Notes under the pieces: generated by a model
Databases searched by the model: none
The model's input: the letters and a program-made list of their open reading frames with translations, nothing else
What the model was told of the DNA's origin: nothing
Position numbers and translations under genes: made by a program
NCBI GenBank assembly: GCA_903891475.1
Contig: CAITEP010000032.1
Span: 1-42,501 of the forward strand
Direction: 5' to 3'
DNA length: 42,501 bases
From: an uncultured Mucilaginibacter sp.
GTDB lineage: Bacteria > Bacteroidota > Bacteroidia > Sphingobacteriales > Sphingobacteriaceae
Shown: positions 22,241 through 28,136 of the stretch, one piece after another
How positions within the stretch are numbered: the first letter of the stretch is position 1
How the letters are laid out: each line of letters begins with the position of its first letter

Positions 22241-22368
22241 AAATAATAAATTATCAAAATAAATATCGCTATGAAATTAAAGCAAAATAACGCCTGCGAT
22301 AAAATATTTTTTAATTTACTATAGTTGTTGCGTTTTAAAGAATTGATTAAAGCAGTAATAGTGAGCAT
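22222..22368 (-). CDS. 48-residue membrane protein, second of a pair
   Basis: The frame runs from ATG 22368 inside the previous gene's end to TAA in the hairpin loop. N-terminal 25 residues are basic (INSLKRNNYSKLKNIL), followed by a strongly hydrophobic stretch (FIAIFILIIYYFIYWFL, about 32-48). It overlaps the first gene by 22 bases in another frame, the layout seen in some holin or spanin pairs. No ribosome site is clear, so it may be coupled. Lysis or toxin-like function is speculation. Confidence 0.4.
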   Translation of the reverse strand: MLTITALINSLKRNNYSKLKNILSQALFCFNFIAIFILIIYYFIYWFL

Positions 22369-22487
22369 ATAAAAATCACAAAAAACAAAGTGTTAATAGC
22401 TAATGATAGCCCGTTTTGACTTATTTGACTGCAAGTTTCTTTAAAGTGTGTGTGATTGGCTTTTTGCCTTAATTCTTTTGTACGCAT
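22347..22487 (-). CDS. 46-residue membrane protein, first of a pair
   Basis: A strong ribosome site (AAGGGGAAA) precedes ATG 22487. Residues 1-28 are basic and polar (starts MRTKELRQKANHTHFKETC), 29-46 hydrophobic (SLAINTLFFVIFICSLLLL). A minus-strand promoter lies 45 bases upstream. Together with the overlapping 48-residue gene it forms a two-gene transcript of tiny membrane proteins. Candidate lysis helper (holin/antiholin), type I-like toxin or exclusion protein. No family recognised. Confidence 0.5.
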   Translation of the reverse strand: MRTKELRQKANHTHFKETCSQISQNGLSLAINTLFFVIFICSLLLL

Positions 22488-22532
22488 AATATTTTCCCCT
22501 TTTAATGCAACATTAAATTACTAACTCATTAA

Positions 22533-22560
22533 ATAATATTTTACCTAAAATTTTTAACAA
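22533..22560 (-). promoter_or_regulatory. Promoter of the membrane-protein pair
   Basis: TTGTTA (22555-22560) and TATTAT (22533-22538) on the minus strand with 16 bases between. It faces away from the plus-strand promoter at 22577-22604, so the two form a divergent pair. Confidence 0.5.
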
Positions 22561-22576
22561 ATCAATAAAAAAAAGA

Positions 22577-22604
22577 TTGTATTAAAAAAAATTCTTGCTA
22601 TTAT
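22577..22604 (+). promoter_or_regulatory. Extended -10 promoter of the candidate RNA
   Basis: TTGTAT (22577-22582), 16 bases, then TGC-TATTAT (-10 at 22599-22604 with an extended TG). Start of transcription would be about 22610, exactly where a strong stem begins. No protein gene follows on this strand before the terminator at 22717-22746. Confidence 0.55.
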
Positions 22605-22609
22605 GTAAT

Positions 22610-22750
22610 TGTCACTACGGGGTTCTTTTCGAAATGACCTGTAAAGGTTATCTCTAAAAAACAAACACTCACCCTAGTGACATCTGTTATTGATAATATA
22701 ATAGTTTATGAAGCTTAGGGCTAATTAACGCAAGTTAGTTAGCCCTTTGT
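22610..22750 (+). ncRNA. Candidate structured small RNA
   Basis: Starting at the predicted transcript start, TGTCACTA (22610-22617) pairs with TAGTGACA (22675-22682), and GGGT (22620-22623) with ACCC (22671-22674), leaving a small bulge. Inside, TGACCT-GTAA-AGGTTA (22635-22650) forms a six-pair stem with a GNRA-type loop. Downstream a terminator hairpin closes it. No open reading frame of note crosses it. It lies between two convergent/divergent minus-strand genes and has no protein explanation. The class is unknown to me: it could be a regulatory sRNA, an antisense or packaging-type RNA. Confidence 0.45.
22717..22746 (+). terminator. GNRA-capped terminator, overlapping the end of the replication gene
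   Basis: AGGGCTAATTAAC (22717-22729) pairs with GTTAGTTAGCCCT (22734-22746) over 13 pairs including one G-U, capped by GCAA. On the plus strand it is followed by TTGTTATA, a mediocre T tract. It also spans the last codons of the minus-strand gene at 22739. Confidence 0.5.
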
Positions 22751-23836
22751 TATAATCGTATTAGCAAATCGTTTTAATATATCGGCTAAATCACCGTCTG
22801 CATCGTTTAAACCTGTTACGGCTTCATCAAAAGATTGTGTTGCAACTGGCTTGATAGGTTCCTCAATTCGATTGTATGTAGCGTTCTCGTTTAAAATCCT
22901 ATACATCGCTTTTAATGGGCGTTTACGTTCCATTTGCACCTTGTCCATTACAAACGGGGTTAATCCTTTAAAAATTGAAGAATAGAGGGTTTTATCACCA
23001 TATAGTTTTAACTGGTCTAAGTACTTAATATATTTTTCAATATCCTTGTCTAGCTTTTTAAAAGCAGTAAGGAGTAAGTTATTAAATTCTGCGTTTGGTG
23101 TAACAAAAGCCCTACTTTCGTCGCTAAATTTGTTATTCCAAAGATCAACTAGACGTTGTCTGTCTTCTTTCCATCCCTCATAAGGCATATTTTTTTCTTT
23201 TCCTAATATTGAATTTATAATTTTGGTTGTTGTGGTTTGTAACGTTGTGGGTAACTTTTTAAAGTTATCCACAATGTGATCAAACCTATTAATAGTATCT
23301 TGTTTTATAGGTAAATTATCTTCTTTATATGATGTGGACATTTTGTCGTCATATGGCAAAAATTCTTGCACGTTATTAGTAGAGTTATCCACAGGTTGAG
23401 TGCCAACTAATGCATTTATTTTTTCAACACATATGTTGGCCATTTCAAGTAATTTGTCTGGGACAAAGGCTATATATAAATCCGTCATCAACCGACCGGT
23501 TTTGTAATTTTTTAAATTTTCTTTAAATTGTGACGTGATGATCAAACCACATTCCTTTAAATCTTTTATTGCTCTCTGGATTGTTCTAATGGACACCTTA
23601 AGCAATAAAGCTAATTTTTTAAGCGGGTTACGCGTCCAAAAATAACAATTATCACTGATTCCATAATTTTTAGAATTAAAAGCGTTCTTTTGTGATTGAT
23701 AAAGTTTTTCGCAAAGGGTTTGCCTTAAAGGACCATATCTTTTGCCAATTTCATCAAAGGCATTATAAAAGTTTTTGTTAAAATCTGGTAATTGATACGG
23801 AATATTGACTTTTGATGCTAAGCCGGTGTATAACAT
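22739..23836 (-). CDS. Winged-helix replication initiator-like protein
   Basis: A 365-residue protein. Residues about 66-110 form a winged helix: FWTRNPLKKLALLLKVSIRT (67-86) then IQRAIKDLKECGLIITSQF (87-105), a pattern used by phage replication proteins and initiators. After a Lys/Thr linker (residues 160-215, with two VDN-x codons that overlap DnaA boxes) a second helical domain begins with WKEDRQRLVDLWNNKF and runs to the end. By analogy with lambda O-type initiators it would bind an origin and recruit host helicase. Two DnaA boxes lie inside its gene and two more upstream at 24150-24184. It is alone on its transcript. It is not a polymerase or helicase. Confidence 0.6.
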   Translation of the reverse strand: MLYTGLASKVNIPYQLPDFNKNFYNAFDEIGKRYGPLRQTLCEKLYQSQKNAFNSKNYGISDNCYFWTRNPLKKLALLLKVSIRTIQRAIKDLKECGLIITSQFKENLKNYKTGRLMTDLYIAFVPDKLLEMANICVEKINALVGTQPVDNSTNNVQEFLPYDDKMSTSYKEDNLPIKQDTINRFDHIVDNFKKLPTTLQTTTTKIINSILGKEKNMPYEGWKEDRQRLVDLWNNKFSDESRAFVTPNAEFNNLLLTAFKKLDKDIEKYIKYLDQLKLYGDKTLYSSIFKGLTPFVMDKVQMERKRPLKAMYRILNENATYNRIEEPIKPVATQSFDEAVTGLNDADGDLADILKRFANTIITKG

Positions 23837-23880
23837 AAATTATATGATCCTTTCTAGTAGAGATAGATGGATTGAAGATC

Positions 23881-23915
23881 AAATACCGGTTACTGATCCT
23901 AACCGGTATTTTTTT
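23881..23915 (+). terminator. Plus-strand terminator upstream of the replication gene
   Basis: AAATACCGGTT (23881-23891) and AACCGGTATTT (23901-23911), a perfect 11-pair stem with a nine-base loop, followed by a run of seven T (23909-23915). It stands only 45 bases upstream of the replication gene, which runs the other way. No plus-strand gene ends here, so it may stop an antisense transcript across the gene, or act as a leader structure. Its loop holds a GATC. Confidence 0.6.
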
Positions 23916-24053
23916 ATCTAACGTAACGTAGGTTTTTAATCTAAATCACGAAGATTAAATAATCATATGTTTGATTTTTTTACTTATCAACCCATGAAAC
24001 AAACATTTTTAAAAAATTTTGCATTTAAGATATTCGGAAAAACCTTATAACTG

Positions 24054-24184
24054 AACTGTTTCCAAATTGGAACCAGTTGCAATGCTTAAATCTTAAGCAA
24101 AGGGTTATTTACCCAATAATAGCAACAATTTTAAGCAAATTAAAAATGGTTATCCACAGGGTTATTAACAATTTTTGTGGATAA
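24054..24184. other. Replication-origin-like region with DnaA boxes and a palindrome
   Basis: Two perfect DnaA boxes face each other: TTATCCACA (24150-24158) and TGTGGATAA (24176-24184). Upstream is a 25-base imperfect palindrome (24054-24078; 11 of 12 pairs match around TTCCAAATTGGAA). Two repeats of TTAAGCAAA lie at about 24091-24100 and 24131-24139. Two more TTATCCACA boxes fall within the replication gene (23265-23273 and 23395-23403). The stretch 23837-24296 holds no gene; a plus-strand terminator at 23881 and AT-rich DNA around 23990-24040 complete it. Origin function is inferred. Confidence 0.55.
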
Positions 24185-24199
24185 AACCGCGCATTGTGT

Positions 24200-24228
24200 T
24201 TGTGTAAACTTTTTTTATACCTGATAAT
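24200..24228 (+). promoter_or_regulatory. Promoter of the early operon at 24297
   Basis: TTGTGT (24200-24205) and GATAAT (24223-24228) are 17 bases apart on the plus strand, 69 bases upstream of ATG 24297, right next to the DnaA boxes. The -35 is weak. Confidence 0.4.
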
Positions 24229-24296
24229 ATTCGCAGTCCTTTTAATTTTGTAATACCATGATTAAAAAAAGAAAAAGCAGAATAAAGGAATCAAGT

Positions 24297-24515
24297 ATGA
24301 CCATTTCCACCAGTGACAAACTCAACCAAAGCATAACGTTAATAGAGCGTTTAGAGCAAAATAATATAAATTGGGTCAAGAATGGTAACTTTGTCTGTTT
24401 GATGCATCAACCTAGCGGGGTAACTTTAACAATTGATAATACTATTTCAAAAGAACCAGCTTACCGTAATTACGCTATTACAAGGCTGCTTCAAAAAGTT
24501 AGGATTGGAAATTAA
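24297..24515 (+). CDS. Small hypothetical protein (72 residues)
   Basis: I start at ATG 24297 (MTISTSDKLNQSITLIERLE) because AAGGA is seven bases upstream; an in-frame ATG at 24258 has no ribosome site. Mixed alpha/beta, contains a Trp and a Cys-Leu-Met-His stretch (FVCLMHQPSGVT). Soluble, unrecognised. Directly followed (no gap) by the next gene. Confidence 0.5.
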   Translation: MTISTSDKLNQSITLIERLEQNNINWVKNGNFVCLMHQPSGVTLTIDNTISKEPAYRNYAITRLLQKVRIGN

Positions 24516-24743
24516 ATGATAGCAATAATTATTTTAATAATTTTTACAATATTTTTTATTTATTGGGTTTCTTTAAAGGTTCACAAAGAGGGGTTGTATG
24601 AAGAAAAACACGTAGAACCTGAGGAAGAACAAGAAACATTAAGAAAGCAAATGATTATTTTGCCTACAACAATTGATCAATCTGCTACAGAAAAAAGTCA
24701 ATCTGTACAAAATCCAAACCAGATCGGCCACCTTGATATTTAG
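24516..24743 (+). CDS. Small membrane-anchored protein (75 residues)
   Basis: Begins with a strongly hydrophobic stretch (MIAIIILIIFTIFFIYWVSL, 1-20), a signal-anchor, and then a charged Glu/Gln-rich part and a polar tail. ATG follows the previous stop without gap. A single-span membrane protein with the bulk in the cytoplasm or periplasm. Function unknown. Confidence 0.5.
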   Translation: MIAIIILIIFTIFFIYWVSLKVHKEGLYEEKHVEPEEEQETLRKQMIILPTTIDQSATEKSQSVQNPNQIGHLDI

Positions 24744-24760
24744 AAAGTGCCGTTACTGCA

Positions 24761-24863
24761 ACTGACATTACTGACACTGTGGCCAAATTTTTTAGAGTGT
24801 CGTCAATGTCAGTAAGGTAAACTAAGAAAAACGCCGCTTATAAGATTTAAAGGTGACACTGTG
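24761..24863. promoter_or_regulatory. TGACA-type repeats, possible operator
   Basis: ACTGACATTACTGACACT (24761-24778) and AGTGTCGTCAATGTCAGT (24796-24813) are inverted copies matching at 15 of 18 positions. TGACACTGTG occurs at 24772-24781 and again at 24854-24863. It lies in the 280-base gap (24744-25023) between the two plus-strand gene groups. Hairpin or regulator-binding site; no gene is seen. Confidence 0.45.
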
Positions 24864-24976
24864 AAAACTGGGTAAATCAATTTGATATTGCGTGCAATGT
24901 GTCATTTCGCAAACATAAAAATTGATATTTGTTATTAATATAAATAAAATTTTTTGCATATAAAGGTTACTTTATT

Positions 24977-25008
24977 TTTACACCTAAACCATACAGACTT
25001 GTGATAAT
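24977..25008 (+). promoter_or_regulatory. Extended -10 promoter before the 25060 gene
   Basis: TTTACAC starts at 24977, and TGTGATAAT at 25000-25008 gives an extended -10 (GATAAT 25003-25008), 20 bases beyond TTTACA. Same arrangement as minus-strand 4429-4460. Transcription would begin near 25015. Confidence 0.4.
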
Positions 25009-25059
25009 GTTAGATAAGTAAAAATGCTTAAGATTTTAACGAAAAATGATAGGTGCTTA

Positions 25060-25845
25060 ATGAAAATTGAATTAACCGACGATGCCATCCATGATTTAAT
25101 AATTAGAACTGTTGAACACAAAGGCTACCCAACTAATGAAGAACGTTTAAAAGCGGTTAAAAACATATTAGAAAAAGCATCTGCTGGTGAAACTATTGAT
25201 TTAAGAGACCCCTTTAAAAAAATTAATGCTGGAGACGTTCAGGGTGAAGTAAAAATTAATTTGATTGATTATAATATTGATAAAACGGTGTTGTCAGATT
25301 CAATTGATAATTCAAGCAAGTTATATGACTTTAAATATCCTATTGTTGATAAAACCAAAAAATTAAATGAAATAATTAATAATTTTTCGAATTCTTCTGA
25401 TGTTGCTTGTCTTATCGAAGAAGAATTTAATAAAATGTTTGGTATCGATGATTTAGACAATCTCGTAGTTGAACAAGCAAAAATTACATTGGGTCAATCA
25501 ATAGATTGCAACCCTATACTTTTTACAAATCAAAACGATTTAATTTCTGAATTTATTGCAGCTAAAACTGGTGAAAAACAAGAAAAAAACATAATTACTA
25601 ATTTTGATAATACTGATAACTTTGAAAATAAAATAACAATAAAAACAAAAACAAAAAGAAAATTACAAAATTTTGAGTTGTTAATTTGTAAAGCAATAAT
25701 AGAAGATTATGTATATTCTAAATTAGTAGGGGATTTTTCAGAAGATCAAATTTATCACCAAATATCCTTTAAAGATTCAGAAATTGCAAAAGCTATTGAA
25801 AATATAATTTTATATTTAAATGATAAAAAAATTGAATCTTTCTAA
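25060..25845 (+). CDS. Unknown early protein (261 residues)
   Basis: A soluble, acidic, Asp/Asn/Lys-rich helical protein. I start at ATG 25060 (AGGTG upstream, MKIELTDDAIHDLIIRTVEH), not at 25024, because the promoter would leave the latter almost without leader. The middle is low complexity in Asn and Ile/Lys (INNFSNSSD, DNTDNFENKITIKTKTK). No motif. Its stop overlaps the convergent internal virion gene by four bases, with no terminator between them. Function unknown. Confidence 0.5.
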   Translation: MKIELTDDAIHDLIIRTVEHKGYPTNEERLKAVKNILEKASAGETIDLRDPFKKINAGDVQGEVKINLIDYNIDKTVLSDSIDNSSKLYDFKYPIVDKTKKLNEIINNFSNSSDVACLIEEEFNKMFGIDDLDNLVVEQAKITLGQSIDCNPILFTNQNDLISEFIAAKTGEKQEKNIITNFDNTDNFENKITIKTKTKRKLQNFELLICKAIIEDYVYSKLVGDFSEDQIYHQISFKDSEIAKAIENIILYLNDKKIESF

Positions 25846-28136
25846 TCCTTAGGCTTTCTCATTTGAATATGTAACCTTTGAGGTTTTTTGTTTTCTTCTA
25901 CGATTTGATGGCCGCTTTCTTTTATTTGATTAATAACATTTTGCGGCAATAAATCTAATTCGGGGAATTTTTGCAAATGTTTTCCATATTGTACGGCATT
26001 TGTTTTTTTAACTGATTGAGCTGCCCATCGTAAAAACCTTTGATTGGTAAATAGTGCAGCCCCTCCTATAGGAGCAAGTAATAACAAAGCAGCGGGTGCA
26101 ATTTTTGCTGCCATAGCAGTTTGACCAGCTAAAACACCTAAAGTACCTAAACCTATATCTTTGGCCGCTTGTGTGTACTTATGAAATTGTGCGGTATGAG
26201 TGGTACCTGATGTGTTTTCAAAAAGTTTTTTTGCATTAATTTGGCCTATAGCGTCTAATGTTTGCAAAAAATTTCTGCGTTCTTCATCAGTTAAGGGAGC
26301 TAATAAAGCGTTACGTTCCCCGGGTGATTTTTTTAAAAATTGTTTTCTGGCTTCAAAAATGCTCCACTCTTGACCTTTACCAGCACCCAAATTTTCCATA
26401 AATGCGGTAAGTAAGTTTTTTTGATCGGCGTTATCTAACCCTTTATAAGCGTTATTATAAAATTGTTTGTCACCTTTACCATTAGCGGCCACATACTCAA
26501 ATGAAGCTTTCGGATTGTTTTTTAAATCTGTTAAATCATTAATAAAATCTTGATGGTGCGTTTTATAAAAAACTTCGTCAGCATTAAATTTATTCCAAGC
26601 TTTTTGGCCTTCTCCACCAATTTTTAAAAAATGTGCGTCAAAATCTTTTTTGATTTGACCGTATAACATTTTTAATTCACCTTCAGGAATATTTGAAGTT
26701 TTACCAAAATTTTTAACAATTGATCCAATTTTTCTTTTAACAAGTAATAATTCTTTAAAATTCATAGTTTTTGCGCCTTCTTGTAATTGTGAAGGCTTAG
26801 ATTTTTTTGGTGTTTTTTCAGCTATTGCTTCCACCGCTTCTTCAAAAACTTTATTTATTTGATCTTGTAAATCAATATTTAAACTATCAAAATCAACTGG
26901 TTTTCCACCAACTTTAATGGTTTTTTTTGATGCATTTTTTGCTGGACTATAAACTGTTTTTTTTTCGAGCGTTTCGTTTGCCATATCAATTAAAGCATCT
27001 GATATTTTAGCCGACCAAGGGGTAAATTGCCGAAAAAATTCTTGTCCTGCTTGCGTTGGATATTCTGCTATTCTTTCAGGTACAAAATTTAAAGTATTTT
27101 CTGCATTTACCAATTCATTTTTGGCTCCCGAATTTTCTATAATTTCATCTAAAGCATTTTGTGAAACGTTATGATCAGATTTAATTTTGTTGGCTGATTT
27201 TTGGACAAGAACGCCGGCCGAATCTTTATCTATAGGATTTTCGCCAATAGCTAAATTTTCCCTTATTTGCTTTCCTTGATTTTGCCTAAATTTTTTCATT
27301 ATGTAAGAAGCACCAGGCGCCCAGCTGATAGAATTTTCAAAAATAGCGGCGTTTGGAGAATCTGAAATGTCAGCCAATGTTGATGGAACAGTACCCATTT
27401 TTTCTAATTTTTCAGGATTAATTTTAAAAGCTTTTCCGATAACAGAACCAACAGCGGTTGAGGGTCCATGTTTTGCAACATGTTTTAAACCTTTTACGCC
27501 AACGCCTGCACTTGTTCCACTTGCTAAACCAGCAGCTAAAGCACCCCATTGGTTTTCTGGATCTTCATTTAAAATTGCTTGTGACCCTGCGGCGCCGGCT
27601 GCGGTAGCGGCTGCATTTTCCGCAGTTGGTGCAAACATAGTTTTTAAAAATTTACCTGCTTTAGGTGCATATTTAGCAACTGTTGCCCCTGTACCAAATC
27701 CTAAAGGTAACGTACCCAATGCCCTAGTTGCTGCTTCTATATTCTTTTCGGTGTCGTCTTGAGGGGCAGTATATCCCCCGGTAGCTTCATCAATTTTGTT
27801 TGCTATTTGATGCCCAAAATTAGGGACCCATTTGCCGAATTCCGTATCTTCAACATTTGCACCTAATGCACGAGCACCCTTTACACTTGCGTACCGCGCA
27901 GCGTCGGCTACGATATACGGTATATCAGCAGCATCACCAAGCGAAGCTGCTAAATCTCTACCGGTACGAGCAAACGCGCGTTTTAATGATTTATCGGGTT
28001 TGAATTCCTGCTCTTCTTCTTCAACAAATTTTGGCTTTACAGGAATAGCGCCATTTGCAACCCATGAGTCATTTTTATCACCCATAGATTTTATTGACAC
28101 GGCACCTTTAGCTATCCAAGGGTCTTTATTGGACAA
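25842..28136 (-). CDS. Internal virion (ejection-type) protein, 764 residues
   Basis: A large protein of the virion block. The start is TTG 28136, with a perfect AAGGAGGT five bases upstream inside the previous gene; the longer ATG frame from 28184 is less likely. Residues 5-12 and 23-30 are a tandem repeat (DPWIAKGA, DSWVANGA). Residues 50-210 are Ala/Gly-rich helical, with a segment GAAGSQAIL and Gly-rich loops; 210-600 are charged helices; the C-terminal part has a hydrophobic stretch near 655-700 (LGTLGVLAGQTAMAAKIAPA then ALLLLAPIGGAALF). Large, Ala-rich proteins with a hydrophobic end in this position are ejected with DNA in podoviruses. No lysozyme or transglycosylase motif is seen. 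Function by position and texture. Confidence 0.6.
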   Translation of the reverse strand: MSNKDPWIAKGAVSIKSMGDKNDSWVANGAIPVKPKFVEEEEQEFKPDKSLKRAFARTGRDLAASLGDAADIPYIVADAARYASVKGARALGANVEDTEFGKWVPNFGHQIANKIDEATGGYTAPQDDTEKNIEAATRALGTLPLGFGTGATVAKYAPKAGKFLKTMFAPTAENAAATAAGAAGSQAILNEDPENQWGALAAGLASGTSAGVGVKGLKHVAKHGPSTAVGSVIGKAFKINPEKLEKMGTVPSTLADISDSPNAAIFENSISWAPGASYIMKKFRQNQGKQIRENLAIGENPIDKDSAGVLVQKSANKIKSDHNVSQNALDEIIENSGAKNELVNAENTLNFVPERIAEYPTQAGQEFFRQFTPWSAKISDALIDMANETLEKKTVYSPAKNASKKTIKVGGKPVDFDSLNIDLQDQINKVFEEAVEAIAEKTPKKSKPSQLQEGAKTMNFKELLLVKRKIGSIVKNFGKTSNIPEGELKMLYGQIKKDFDAHFLKIGGEGQKAWNKFNADEVFYKTHHQDFINDLTDLKNNPKASFEYVAANGKGDKQFYNNAYKGLDNADQKNLLTAFMENLGAGKGQEWSIFEARKQFLKKSPGERNALLAPLTDEERRNFLQTLDAIGQINAKKLFENTSGTTHTAQFHKYTQAAKDIGLGTLGVLAGQTAMAAKIAPAALLLLAPIGGAALFTNQRFLRWAAQSVKKTNAVQYGKHLQKFPELDLLPQNVINQIKESGHQIVEENKKPQRLHIQMRKPKD

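Noticed and set aside
24196..24212. 17-base match GTGTTTGTGTAAACTTT with 14135-14151
   Set aside because: One copy is inside a coding gene; in AT-rich DNA of this length one such match can occur by chance.
27367..27762. Plus-strand frame antisense to the ejection protein
   Set aside because: Ala/Pro-rich mirror of the Ala/Gly-rich gene on the other strand; no ribosome site or promoter.
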